From: Bifidobacterium scardovii JCM 12489 = DSM 13734
GTDB lineage: Bacteria; Actinomycetota; Actinomycetes; Actinomycetales; Bifidobacteriaceae
Reading direction: 5' to 3'
Assembly (NCBI RefSeq): GCF_001042635.1
Contig: NZ_AP012331.1
Span: 1,488,001 to 1,552,000, forward strand
Length of the DNA stretch: 64,000 nucleotides
The notes below the pieces were generated by a model that worked only from the letters and a program-made list of their open reading frames with translations, was not told the DNA's origin and made no database searches. The translations under genes and the position numbers were made by a program. Within the stretch, counting starts at the first letter, position 1. The number at the start of each line of letters is the position of its first letter. This document shows, piece by piece, positions 1 to 8,687 of this stretch.

Positions 1-1
1 C

Positions 2-736
2 GCATACCCCAACCTCGACCCGGACAAGGTCGTCGTGGTGCACAACGGCATCACCATGGCCGACTTCGAGACCCCGGCCGACGACGATCCGGGCTGGAAG
101 GTGTTCGATCGCTACCACATCGACCGCTCGAAGCCGACCCTGCTGTTCGTCGGGCGCATCACCCGCCAGAAGGGCCTGCCGTACCTGCTCAAGGCGCTGC
201 ACCTGGTCGACCCGGGCATCCAGGTGGTGCTGTGCGCCGGCGCGCCCGACACCCCGGAGATCGCCGAGGAGGTCAAGAACGCGTTCGCCAAGCTCGACGA
301 GGAGCGCGGCAACATCGTGTGGATCGAGGAGATGCTGCCCAAGCCCGAGCTCAACGCGCTGGAGCACGGCTGCGACGCGTTCATCTGCCCGAGCATCTAC
401 GAGCCGCTCGGCATCGTGAACCTCGAGGCCATGGCCTGCGGGCTGCCCGTCGTCGCCTCCGCGACCGGCGGCATCCCCGAGGTCGTCGTCGACGGCGAGA
501 CCGGCTATCTGGTGCCGATCGACCAGCTGCGCGACGGCACCGGCACGCCGACCGACCCGGACAAGTTCGTGCACGACATGGCCGACGCGATCAACCGGAT
601 CATGGCCGACCCCGAGCTCGCCAGGAAGATGGGCCAGGCCGGCTACGAGCGCGCCCGCGACAAGTTCAGCTGGGAGTCCATCGCCGACAAGACCGTGGCC
701 GTCTACCAGTCCGTGCTCGACGAGCAGCGGAAGTAG
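2..736 (+). CDS. glgA: Glycogen synthase / GT4 glycosyltransferase, 5' end missing
   Basis: This is the C-terminal part of a GT-B fold glycosyltransferase; the frame is open to the window edge, so the start lies outside. The visible 244 residues hold the nucleotide-sugar binding half: LLFVGRITRQKG, then the GT4 E-x7-E signature in EPLGIVNLE, followed by GLPVVASATGGIPEVV. It resembles the actinobacterial GlgA group (glycogen synthase, Corynebacterium type), which uses ADP- or UDP-glucose to extend alpha-1,4-glucan or, in some relatives, to make maltose-1-phosphate (GlgM). Which reaction applies cannot be decided from this half. The stop is followed by a REP-like two-hairpin repeat. Confidence 0.82.
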   Translation, partial: AYPNLDPDKVVVVHNGITMADFETPADDDPGWKVFDRYHIDRSKPTLLFVGRITRQKGLPYLLKALHLVDPGIQVVLCAGAPDTPEIAEEVKNAFAKLDEERGNIVWIEEMLPKPELNALEHGCDAFICPSIYEPLGIVNLEAMACGLPVVASATGGIPEVVVDGETGYLVPIDQLRDGTGTPTDPDKFVHDMADAINRIMADPELARKMGQAGYERARDKFSWESIADKTVAVYQSVLDEQRK

Positions 737-750
737 CGCCGCAGCGCCTG

Positions 751-845
751 CCCCCTCCCTGAGGGGGAGTTGTCCGACAGGCGACGAATCTCATTCGGCT
801 CCCCTCTTCCGAGGGGAGCCGTCCGCGAAGCGGACTGAGGGGAAC
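751..845 (+). repeat. REP-like two-hairpin repeat, copy A
   Basis: Hairpin 1 is a perfect 10-bp stem (797-806 with 811-820, GGCTCCCCTC/GAGGGGAGCC). It is followed directly by hairpin 2 (821-826 with 830-835, GTCCGC-GAA-GCGGAC) and a CTGAGGGG tail. A weaker C-rich/G-rich palindrome precedes it at 751-768. The same architecture recurs near 12.0, 19.1, 24.8-24.97 and 51.5 kb. It lies between glgA and the next gene and may also act as a terminator. Confidence 0.75.
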
Positions 846-907
846 CGCTCTTCTGACTCCGACACGTCTCCATATACTTTGAATACTTTGACAAGGAATT
901 TCCGCAT

Positions 908-1756
908 ATGCCCCAGACCGTCCTCCAGCTCGACAACGTCGAATTCCGCCGCAATCGCCGCGTGATCATCACCGACGTGAACCTCACCATCCATGCGGGG
1001 GAGCGCTGGGTGCTCTTCGGGCCGAACGGCATCGGCAAATCCACCGCCGTCGGCATGCTGGCCACGCGCACCTTCCCCTCGGAGGGACGCGTGTTCATCC
1101 TCGGCCACCAGCTCGGCAAATACGACGTGTTCAAGCTGCGCACCCGCATCGGCCTCGCCTCGGCCGATCTTGGCCGGCAGTTCCCCGAATTCGAGGACCC
1201 GCTGGACGCCGTGGTCACCGGACTGTCCGCCGTGACCGGCCGGTGGCGCGACACGTACTCCGACGAGGACTACGACCGCGCCCGCGCGCTGTTGCGCGAT
1301 TTCCGCGTGGGCTATCTTGAAGGCAAGATGATGTGGCGCCTGTCGGAGGGTGAGCGCACCCGCGTGCTCATCGCCCGCGCGCTCATGGGCAATCCCGAAC
1401 TGCTTATCATGGACGAGCCGACCACCGGCCTCGATCTGGGCGGTCGCGAGCAGGTGATGCGCACGCTGAGCCGCATCGGTGAGGAAAGCTCCGAGCGCGC
1501 CGTGGTGCTCGTGACCCATCGCCTGGAGGAGATCCCGGCCGGCTTCGACCATATCGCCATCATGGGCCGCAAGCCCATCTCCGCCGAGGACGCCACCGAC
1601 GACGGCATCGACGCGATGGGCAATCCCTCCGCCGGCACCATCGTCTACGCCGGCCCGTTGGAGGACGGCCTGACCGACGAGCGGCTCTCCGACCTGTTCG
1701 GCATGCCGATCGAAGTGCAGCACACCCACGGCCGCTGGTCAGCCTACGCAGTGTGA
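908..1756 (+). CDS. Orphan ABC transporter ATP-binding protein
   Basis: A single 282-residue ATPase. Walker A is GPNGIGKST (38-46), the ABC signature is LSEGERTR (145-152), Walker B is LLIMDEPT (165-172) and the H-loop histidine is H204. The C-terminal tail, about 70 residues past the H-loop, is unusual. No permease or binding protein is adjacent, so the partner is unknown; the general shape recalls ModF/YlmA-type soluble ATPases. The start is supported by AAGGA at 893-897. The upstream gene is separated by a repeat, and downstream is a perfect 38-bp palindrome shared with the convergent alcohol dehydrogenase. Confidence 0.85.
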   Translation: MPQTVLQLDNVEFRRNRRVIITDVNLTIHAGERWVLFGPNGIGKSTAVGMLATRTFPSEGRVFILGHQLGKYDVFKLRTRIGLASADLGRQFPEFEDPLDAVVTGLSAVTGRWRDTYSDEDYDRARALLRDFRVGYLEGKMMWRLSEGERTRVLIARALMGNPELLIMDEPTTGLDLGGREQVMRTLSRIGEESSERAVVLVTHRLEEIPAGFDHIAIMGRKPISAEDATDDGIDAMGNPSAGTIVYAGPLEDGLTDERLSDLFGMPIEVQHTHGRWSAYAV

Positions 1757-1804
1757 CCGCCGGCCCACGCCTCGCTGCCGGAGACTGACCGAGCCGGATC
1801 GTAA

Positions 1805-1842
1805 GTCGGTTCACGCCCCCGCCGGCGGGGGCGTGAACCGAC
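1805..1842. terminator. Perfect 38-bp palindrome between convergent genes
   Basis: Two 19-bp arms (1805-1823 and 1824-1842) are exact reverse complements, beginning GTCGGTTCACG with a GC-rich centre. It sits between the ABC ATPase (plus) and the alcohol dehydrogenase (minus), as expected for a bidirectional intrinsic terminator. There is no T-run on either side. Confidence 0.7.
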
Positions 1843-1909
1843 GAACCATCCCTAGGCGAATGGTCGGGACAGCATAGCCGCAGTACGCTGTCCCAGCTGA
1901 CTTCATCCC

Positions 1910-2857
1910 TCACTCGTAGCTGATGACCAGACGGCCGACCACGTCGCCGCGCTCCAGCCGTTCGATCGCCTCCGGTACCTCGTCGAACGAGACGGTCGTG
2001 GTGACCGGCGTGAGCTTGCCGGTGCGCATCAGCTCGTAGACGCCCCGGATGTCGTCGGGCGTGCCGCCGTTGGATCCGCGCAGATCGCACTGGTTGACGA
2101 TGAGCGACTTGGCATCGATGGTGGTTTCCAGCCGGCCCATGCCGACGAGCACCACCACGCCGCCCAGCCTGATCACGTCCACCGCGTCGGCGGTGGTGTC
2201 ACCGAATCCGGCGAAGTCGACGATCACATCGAAGAATCCCTTTGGATAGTCCGTGATGGACCGGCGCGCGTCCACCGCACCCAGTTCCTTGGCCAGCGGC
2301 CAGATATCCTCCTTGATCTCCGCCACATGCACCTCGGCGCCCAGCAGATGGGCCACGCGGGCGCCGATCTGGCCCAACCCGCCCAATCCGATGATGCCGA
2401 CCCTGTCGCCGGCCTTCACGCCGCCACGGCGCACCACGGCCGCGTACGAGGTCATGCCCGCATCGGTGGCCGCGGCGCCGTTGACGAAATCCACTTCGCC
2501 GGGAATGCGCACCAGCGCCTGCGTGCCCACCACGATCTTCGGGCCGAATCCGCCGTCGAAGGAGGACCCGGGGCAGCCGGCCGGCGTGGTCGGGCATATC
2601 GCCACGCGGTCGCCCACCTGAAAATCGTCCACGCCCTCGCCGACCCGGCTGATCACGCCGGCGTCCTCGTGGCCGAGCGTGACCGGCACCTGCGCCAGCA
2701 TCGTCATCCAGCCCGGATCGGTGAGAATGCCCACATCGGTGTGGCAGATGCCGGCCGCCTTCACGTCGACGACGACCTGCCCCGGTCCGGCGGTCGGCTC
2801 GGGCAGCTCGGCGAGCCGCAACGGTTCATTGGTGCCGGTGAATCTCCATGACTTCAT
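1910..2857 (-). CDS. Zinc-dependent alcohol dehydrogenase family protein (MDR)
   Basis: A 315-residue medium-chain dehydrogenase/reductase, probably oxidising an alcohol or reducing an aldehyde with NAD(P). In numbering from the alternative start at 2860, the GroES-like half has catalytic-zinc ligands C39 (GICHTD) and H64-E65 (GHED). The Rossmann motif is GLGGLG at 158-163. The loop that normally carries four structural-zinc cysteines is shortened to a stretch with only two (C89, C96), so the structural zinc site seems absent and the protein is 20-30 residues shorter than usual. Two ATG codons are in tandem; AAGGAG at 2863-2868 is better spaced for the one at 2857. Monocistronic by position. 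Confidence 0.85.
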   Translation of the reverse strand: MKSWRFTGTNEPLRLAELPEPTAGPGQVVVDVKAAGICHTDVGILTDPGWMTMLAQVPVTLGHEDAGVISRVGEGVDDFQVGDRVAICPTTPAGCPGSSFDGGFGPKIVVGTQALVRIPGEVDFVNGAAATDAGMTSYAAVVRRGGVKAGDRVGIIGLGGLGQIGARVAHLLGAEVHVAEIKEDIWPLAKELGAVDARRSITDYPKGFFDVIVDFAGFGDTTADAVDVIRLGGVVVLVGMGRLETTIDAKSLIVNQCDLRGSNGGTPDDIRGVYELMRTGKLTPVTTTVSFDEVPEAIERLERGDVVGRLVISYE

Positions 2858-3174
2858 CATGACTCCTTAACTTCAAGGCGCATCGTTGCGCCATTCGGCC
2901 GAGCCCCTCGTCCCGGGCGCGGCCTGCGCCGTTGGGAATACGGCGATACCCCCTATCGTAGGGCAGTCGGGCGAACGACCCACGCGGCGAAACGTGGGGC
3001 GGCCATGCGTATCCGGATCCGTCGCCGCGGCGTGGCCGTGCCGTGGCCGCAATCCGGGGAACGGGATCTCGGACTGGTATATTCGGACGGTGACGGTGGC
3101 GGTAACGGCGGCTGTGGCGGTGGCATCGGGCGCCGCAGCCGGCGGAACGATGGAATGGCGGAAGGAAGAGCGCA
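2858..3174. other. Divergent intergenic region
   Basis: About 315 bases between two divergent genes. A TATATT hexamer at 3078-3083 could be a -10 box for the downstream HAD gene, but no convincing -35 is seen. It is followed by a run of GGTGNC-type repeats (3088-3130). No gene is recognised here. Confidence 0.4.
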
Positions 3175-4017
3175 ATGGTCGCAAGCAAACTGGTGTTCAT
3201 CGACATAGACGGCACGTTGGCGGACGAGCGTCACCTCGTGCCGGATTCGGCGCGCGAGGCGTGCAAGCGCGCTCAAGGGAACGGCCACAAGCTGTTCATC
3301 TGCACCGGGCGATCCATGCCGAAGATCGAGCGCAGCATCCTCGATCTGGGCTTCGACGGCGTGGTCTCCGTGGCCGGCGCGCAGGCGAACGTCGGCGACA
3401 GACTGCTGTTCCGCCATCTCGTGCCGCCCGAGGCCGTGGACGCGGCGATGGCGTACTTCCGCAAGCACCGCATCGCAAGCTACCAGTGGCAGGGCGCGGA
3501 CGGCATGTACATCTCCGAGGGGTACCGCCGGCATCTGGAGTCGAAGGGCAAGGCGTGGAACCGCGGCGAATTCGCGCGCTTCTGGCACCTGATCGACGAG
3601 ATCGAGATCCCGGCCGGATCCACGCTGGGCAGCATGATCCGCGTGAGCAAGGGATCGTACTTCACCGGCCCCGACCCGGACGTGACCTTCGAGGACACCA
3701 AACGCGACCTGAGTCCCTGGTTCGAGCTCGTGCACGGCTCGTACGACCGGATCTCGCCGAACAACGGCGAACTGCTCATCAACGGCATCGACAAGGGCAC
3801 CGCCGTGCGCGACGTGGCCGCGGCGCTCGGCTACGACATCGCCGACACGATCGCGATAGGGGACTCCGACAACGACACCGCCATGCTCAAGGCTGCCGGC
3901 ACCAGCGTGGCCATGGGCAACGCCATCCACGGCATCAAGGACTTCTGCGACATCGTCACCACCGACATCCACGACGACGGCCTGGCCAACGCCTTCGCCC
4001 GTCTCGGACTGGCGTGA
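3175..4017 (+). CDS. HAD superfamily phosphatase (Cof/IIB type)
   Basis: A 280-residue HAD-IIB hydrolase expected to dephosphorylate sugar phosphates or similar small substrates. Motif I is DIDGT (10-14) with nucleophile D10 and acid/base D12; motif II is CTGRS; motif IV is GDSDND followed by AMGNA, with the conserved lysine about 20-25 residues before it (NGIDKG). The cap region between motifs II and III is the C2 type of the Cof family. The start has a purine-rich ribosome site (GGAAGGAAGAG) just upstream. The specific substrate cannot be read from sequence. Confidence 0.88.
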   Translation: MVASKLVFIDIDGTLADERHLVPDSAREACKRAQGNGHKLFICTGRSMPKIERSILDLGFDGVVSVAGAQANVGDRLLFRHLVPPEAVDAAMAYFRKHRIASYQWQGADGMYISEGYRRHLESKGKAWNRGEFARFWHLIDEIEIPAGSTLGSMIRVSKGSYFTGPDPDVTFEDTKRDLSPWFELVHGSYDRISPNNGELLINGIDKGTAVRDVAAALGYDIADTIAIGDSDNDTAMLKAAGTSVAMGNAIHGIKDFCDIVTTDIHDDGLANAFARLGLA

Positions 4018-4074
4018 GCATGGGTGAATGGCGCGCGAGATATCGTCCTTGTCGTGACGGCGTACCATTGACCT

Positions 4075-4818
4075 ATGGAAGATTGGTCATCGCCTGAAAA
4101 GCCGTGGACGAATAGGCAGATACGCGAACTGCGTAAAGCCATCGTCGAGGGCGGCGATGCCATTGAGGGATTGAGCTACGCTCAGATCGCGGTATGGTAC
4201 GGCCAGATTATCGGTGACATAGTCGAACGCATCAATGGCATCGTCGTCGTCGATCTGCCCATATCCGATCTCCATGTCTCTTCGAGGGTAAAGACCATCA
4301 CGACTTTGCGGGATAAGCTGAAGCGGGATCCTGCCATGCAGATTCCTCGCGTGCATGACGTCATGGGCGTGCGCGTCGCTGCGCAAATGTCGTTATCCGT
4401 ACAGGATATTTTCGTGAAACGCATAGAGCAGGTGCTGCCGGTGGCTCAAGTATCGGATATCCGAAAGAACCCTCATAGCGGATACCGTGCCGTACATGCC
4501 ATCGTCAAGCTTCCCAACGGGGTATTCTGCGAGGTGCAAGTGAGAACCGTTTTGCAAGACGCATGGGCGAACTGCTATGAACTCGCCGGGGATATCTACG
4601 GACGTGATATCAGATATGGCGGCAAGCCCGACCATGACGACCATGGTCTTGTAAATCATTTGCAGCATCTTTCCGAACTGGTTGCGCTGATGGAGCAGGC
4701 ATCGGACCGGAACATGAATGACGCTGCGCTGGCCGCCAACACGCAGTTGTTGGAAATCATTCAATCCACAGCCGAAATGCTTGAATCCAACCGTGACATA
4801 TTAAAGATCAAGCGGTAG
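4075..4818 (+). CDS. Small alarmone synthetase (RelA/SpoT synthetase domain)
   Basis: A 247-residue stand-alone (p)ppGpp-synthetase-type protein without the HD hydrolase, TGS or ACT domains of long RelA/Rel. Family motifs are in order: SRVKTITTLRDKLKR (substrate-binding basic segment), VHDVMGVRV (metal-binding Asp region), NPHSGYRAVH, and CEVQVRTVLQDAWA. It would transfer pyrophosphate from ATP to GDP/GTP, or to another acceptor in toxic members (toxSAS pyrophosphorylate tRNA or make ppApp). A small gene follows after 24 bases. Base composition is visibly more AT-rich than flanking housekeeping genes. A housekeeping RelQ-like role and a toxin role are both possible. Confidence 0.85.
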   Translation: MEDWSSPEKPWTNRQIRELRKAIVEGGDAIEGLSYAQIAVWYGQIIGDIVERINGIVVVDLPISDLHVSSRVKTITTLRDKLKRDPAMQIPRVHDVMGVRVAAQMSLSVQDIFVKRIEQVLPVAQVSDIRKNPHSGYRAVHAIVKLPNGVFCEVQVRTVLQDAWANCYELAGDIYGRDIRYGGKPDHDDHGLVNHLQHLSELVALMEQASDRNMNDAALAANTQLLEIIQSTAEMLESNRDILKIKR

Positions 4819-4842
4819 CCTGAAAGAGTACAAGGAGGAGAT

Positions 4843-5088
4843 ATGGTTGGCGTGCTGATACGGTATAACCGCAAAAACGGCGATCGCATAGTGCATGTAT
4901 TCGATGGCCCGCATGGCTATCTCGATGCCATACATGATCCCGCGTATCTGCGCGATATGGGCAAACCGAAGGGGGATTGGGAGATCGCCGTAATCGGTTC
5001 CGACTCCTTGGAATCGGTGATGCATACGCATTCCAGGTATTTTTCCGGCAAAGACCGCACACAAGAGCTTGAGACGCAGTTCGCCTGA
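4843..5088 (+). CDS. Small hypothetical protein downstream of the alarmone synthetase
   Basis: An 81-residue protein of unknown family with no signal peptide or membrane segment. It is rich in His, Asp and Tyr and reads as a small soluble alpha/beta protein. It has a near-perfect ribosome-binding site (AAGGAGGAG at 4832-4840) and begins 24 bases after the synthetase stop, so the two are very likely co-transcribed and efficiently translated. By position it could be an antitoxin or regulator of the synthetase. The similar AT-rich composition supports the pair having moved together. Confidence 0.7.
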   Translation: MVGVLIRYNRKNGDRIVHVFDGPHGYLDAIHDPAYLRDMGKPKGDWEIAVIGSDSLESVMHTHSRYFSGKDRTQELETQFA

Positions 5089-5099
5089 CAAATTCGACT

Positions 5100-5939
5100 A
5101 TGAGCAACGAAAACGATCTGCCGGTCGCGGTCGCGCAATTCACGGTGACGCGCGAGCCGGAACGCAATCTCGACATCATCGATAAGCTTGCGCGCGATGC
5201 CGCGGCGGAGGGCGCTCGCCTGCTGGTGTTGCCCGAGGGGCTGATCGCGCGCGACGGCGATGATGATTCCTTCGCCGCGGCGCACGCGCAGCCGTTGGAC
5301 GGTCCGTTCGTGGCCGGCCTGCGGCGGATCGGCGCCGAACGGCATATCACGCTGATGGGCACGGTGCATGTCGCGGATCGTTGTGACATGGATTGCTGTG
5401 GCACGGATCGTCGCGTTTCCAACGTGTTCCTCGTGATCTGTGAGGGGAATATCGAAGCGGCCTACCGTAAACTGCACCTGTATGACGCGTTCGCCGCCCG
5501 GGAGTCCGATGCGGTGCGGCCCGGCGACGAGCTGCCGCCGGTCGTCGACGTCGATGGATGGCGAATCGGCGTCATGACTTGCTACGACGTGCGTTTTCCG
5601 GAGACCGCGCGCTCGCTGGCCGTGCGCGGGGCCGACGCGATCGTGGTGAGCGCCGCATGGGTGCGCGGTGCCCGCAAGGAACGGCATTGGAAGCTGCTGA
5701 CCGCGGCCCGAGCGCTGGAGAACACCTGCTACGTGCTGGCGTGCAGCGAAGTGAGCTTGCGGAGCATAGGGTGCAGTCGGATCGTCGATCCGTTGGGCGA
5801 TGTCGTCGCTGCAGCGGGGGACGATTGCGCCACTGCGTTGATCGCCGCCGAACTGAGCCGGGACATCCTCGATAATGCGAGCCGGACATTGCCGGTGCTA
5901 CAAAACCGCCGCTTCGCCGATCCGCGGCTGCGCGAGTAG
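5100..5939 (+). CDS. Carbon-nitrogen hydrolase (nitrilase superfamily amidase)
   Basis: A 279-residue nitrilase-superfamily enzyme that would hydrolyse a carbon-nitrogen bond in an amide, possibly an omega-amidase or deaminated-glutathione-type amidase. The catalytic triad is visible: E46 (LPEG), K124 (YRKLHLYD) and C161 (TCYDVRFPE). It starts 11 bases after the small gene but its GC content is higher, so it may belong to the ancestral backbone. No strong Shine-Dalgarno sequence precedes the ATG. The substrate is not predictable from the sequence. Confidence 0.85.
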   Translation: MSNENDLPVAVAQFTVTREPERNLDIIDKLARDAAAEGARLLVLPEGLIARDGDDDSFAAAHAQPLDGPFVAGLRRIGAERHITLMGTVHVADRCDMDCCGTDRRVSNVFLVICEGNIEAAYRKLHLYDAFAARESDAVRPGDELPPVVDVDGWRIGVMTCYDVRFPETARSLAVRGADAIVVSAAWVRGARKERHWKLLTAARALENTCYVLACSEVSLRSIGCSRIVDPLGDVVAAAGDDCATALIAAELSRDILDNASRTLPVLQNRRFADPRLRE

Positions 5940-6033
5940 AGGCTTCAACTCTCTGCTGAAAGTGCGAAAAGCCGAAAAAGAGGGGGTGCGTGGGGCGCAA
6001 GCGCTATGCTGATTACAGGGGCAAGGAGGCCGC

Positions 6034-7512
6034 ATGGACGAACAGTTGCATGAACTGGACGACAGTTATTATCACCTGTTTGAACGCCGCATTCTCGATC
6101 GAGGGCATGCCTATTATGACGCCGGCAAGGTTGATCCTCCCATAATGATTGCCGAGAATCTTTGGCATACCGTGGTTCGCGGAACCGATGATTATCTGGT
6201 GGATATCCGATTGCGCCATGGCAGGGTGGTTTCTGCGGCCTGCACTTGTCCATATGCCCGGCGTTCGATGTACTGCAAGCATGTGGCGGCGGCGCTGATC
6301 GCCATGAGTGAGGAACGCCTACGACAGCGGCGGACGGATGAATCAGCGGATCAATCACCACGGTTTCCCCGAGAGGCATTGAATTGTGTGCGTTGGTATG
6401 CAATGAAGGAATTTCCGAAATATCAGGGATTGACGGAGGAGGATTGGCGAGCCGTCAGACGTATTTTCGAGACTCTGTATTGCATTCCCGATCTTGATAA
6501 GACATATATGCGGGAGACGATGAAGGCGCTTCATGAGAGTACGGACGAGCGGCGGGCCAACGGAGAGGCGCGTCGTGCCCAATACGACGATGACGAGTCT
6601 GATTCATGGAGCAAGGAGAAGCGGTACTGCGATTTTCGCCGTTCAAAAGAGAATGATTACGAGCCTCGAACAGAGACCTTGGCCGAGCAACATGAATCGA
6701 GATATCGGGCCAAGATGAAGCGTCCAAGTGAGCGGTATGCGTCACTGGCGAATATGCGTCTCATGGTGCCTTTTTTCGATGCAACGCATTTGGACGAATT
6801 GCCGCACACCTGGATGACGATTCTTGAGGCGGCATACGAGCATCTGCATGATCGTGAAGGGCTGCGTCGCTTGTATGTGTACTACATTCTCATTGCCCAG
6901 ACCGATCCGGAAGCCGTGTACGTGCAGAAGCTGCGTGACCTCAGTGGAGAGCATTGGCAGGAGGACCGGGACAGGATCGTCGGATTGTGCGAGAGGAATC
7001 GTCGTGGTCACATGGGCAGCGCTCCGGTCAATCCGGCATATGAGCGATTGCTGCGGGAGGAACGGCTCTCGGACGCCGCATGGAAGTATTGCTGGATAAA
7101 CTCCAGGGATATTCTCATTCGGATGTTGGATATCGTGGCAATAAAGCCCGAAAATGCTGACTTGGCGTTGAAGGTGATTACGCGCGTGCTTGACAACCCT
7201 GATTCGCCGATATTCGAGCATGACACCAAGCAGTCGGCGGAGCGAATCTGCCGTTGGCTGCGAAAAATCGATTCCGTGTATGGCTATCAGCAGGCATACG
7301 ATTTGGCCGGGCGGATTGTCGATATGTTCCCGGACCGCAGCGCATTGCGGGAAAAGCTGGCCGATTATCTTCCTCAATGCGAGGTGGAGGATGATGGGGA
7401 TGACGATGGCGCGGAAGATGGCGAAGTCGATGCCATAGACGCAGCGGACTCCGGTAATGCTGACTTAGATGGTACGGACTCGGATGACATAGGGGAGACA
7501 AACCATGAATGA
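6034..7512 (+). CDS. SWIM zinc-finger domain protein
   Basis: A 492-residue protein with an N-terminal SWIM finger: C70-x-C72-x8-C81-x-H83. This zinc module is used for DNA or protein contact and is often found near SNF2 helicases or in uncharacterised bacterial proteins. The remainder is predicted helical and repeat-like (LPHTWMTILEAAYEHL; YERLLREERLSDAAWKY), then a strongly acidic tail of about 40 residues. It overlaps the next gene by 8 bases and shares the helical region with it, so the two arose by duplication and are translationally coupled. Codon use and AT content differ from the housekeeping genes, suggesting transfer. No SNF2 helicase is nearby. Confidence 0.8.
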   Translation: MDEQLHELDDSYYHLFERRILDRGHAYYDAGKVDPPIMIAENLWHTVVRGTDDYLVDIRLRHGRVVSAACTCPYARRSMYCKHVAAALIAMSEERLRQRRTDESADQSPRFPREALNCVRWYAMKEFPKYQGLTEEDWRAVRRIFETLYCIPDLDKTYMRETMKALHESTDERRANGEARRAQYDDDESDSWSKEKRYCDFRRSKENDYEPRTETLAEQHESRYRAKMKRPSERYASLANMRLMVPFFDATHLDELPHTWMTILEAAYEHLHDREGLRRLYVYYILIAQTDPEAVYVQKLRDLSGEHWQEDRDRIVGLCERNRRGHMGSAPVNPAYERLLREERLSDAAWKYCWINSRDILIRMLDIVAIKPENADLALKVITRVLDNPDSPIFEHDTKQSAERICRWLRKIDSVYGYQQAYDLAGRIVDMFPDRSALREKLADYLPQCEVEDDGDDDGAEDGEVDAIDAADSGNADLDGTDSDDIGETNHE

Positions 7513-8545
7513 GCATGCCGAATTGGCTCCAAAGGTGGCACAACGCATAAGCCCCGAGCAATCCGCCGTCGAGCCCGCAGCTGAGCCTGCTGTGATCGGT
7601 GACGGCGAGGCGGGGCGCGCCGCATACGAATATGCGCAGAATCGTTTTGAGCTGTTATCTTTCGGTGCCGGCATTCCGTGCGATTACGACCTGATTATGG
7701 ACGTTGCCCAATGGGAGTGCATTCGCGAGGTGCTGCAGCGATTGCTGACAATGCAGGATTTGGAAGCTGCCGTAAGGACGAGCGCGCATCGATGCATGCA
7801 GCAGCTGGCTGATAGCTGCGGCGAGGATTCGGCTGTCGACGATGTCGGTGATCCAAGTTTGCCGCACGGTTGGCTCACCATACTGGAAGCGGCGTACGAG
7901 CGGTTGGGCGACAAGGCCGGTCTGTGCCGCGTGTATGCCTATTACATCATCACCGGCGATGGTATGGACCATTCCATGACTTTGCAAGGATCGACGCACG
8001 AGGCCGCACAAGAACGTGACTCGTGGGAAACGGAACCGATGACTGCTGACAAAGAGCGCGTGGCGCGTGCGTCCCACTATGTCAATAAACTGCGTGCGCT
8101 CGCAGCGGACCAATGGCCGGAGTCAGTCACGCGGATCGAGAGCCTCTACGACCGGTATTACAGTGATCCCATGTTCCATTCGCGCAACTACCGGTATGAG
8201 GCGCTGCTCCGGCAGGAACGCCAAGGCGGCGAAGCGTTGCGTTATTGCCAACGACGGTGCCGTACGTGGTACGACCATAAGCTGGTGTCGGATATGTTTG
8301 ACGTGATGGTGCAAAGCGATTTGGAGGCAGCCTGTGAACTGCTATTGCGTCCTCTGCACAATGCCGATTCCAATCTGATGCGCAACAATACGCCACGCAA
8401 TGTGTCGAGAATCATGAGCCTGCTGCGCCGCCTTGGCTCCGTGGCCGGGACGGAGCGGGTGAAGACGGAAGCTGAGCGATTGTCGGACCGGTATCGTGGC
8501 AGAACGCAATTGCGTAAGGAGTTGCAATCGCTGATCGAAGCATGA
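7505..8545 (+). CDS. Helical-repeat protein, paralogue of the SWIM protein's C-terminal region
   Basis: A 346-residue protein without a SWIM finger. It shares spaced blocks with residues ~250-460 of the upstream SWIM protein: LPHGWLTILEAAYERLGDK, VNKLRALAADQWPESVTRI, YEALLRQERQGGEALRYC, and a C-terminal block ending near LRKEL. Such regularly spaced helix pairs suggest a TPR/HEAT-like scaffold. Its ATG lies inside the end of the SWIM gene (8-base overlap), so the two products are probably made together and may interact. The function is not known. Confidence 0.72.
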   Translation: MNEHAELAPKVAQRISPEQSAVEPAAEPAVIGDGEAGRAAYEYAQNRFELLSFGAGIPCDYDLIMDVAQWECIREVLQRLLTMQDLEAAVRTSAHRCMQQLADSCGEDSAVDDVGDPSLPHGWLTILEAAYERLGDKAGLCRVYAYYIITGDGMDHSMTLQGSTHEAAQERDSWETEPMTADKERVARASHYVNKLRALAADQWPESVTRIESLYDRYYSDPMFHSRNYRYEALLRQERQGGEALRYCQRRCRTWYDHKLVSDMFDVMVQSDLEAACELLLRPLHNADSNLMRNNTPRNVSRIMSLLRRLGSVAGTERVKTEAERLSDRYRGRTQLRKELQSLIEA

Positions 8546-8687
8546 TCTGTATCGCTGATGACTGGCGTAGTCGGCCGGATGATGTGATCTGGTATGAGTG
8601 ATCTGGATTGTTTACGGTAGAGATGGAGCGAGAATCACGACGATTCGAACTGCTTGACGAATGCTGATGAGCGGGAAGGCGACATTG

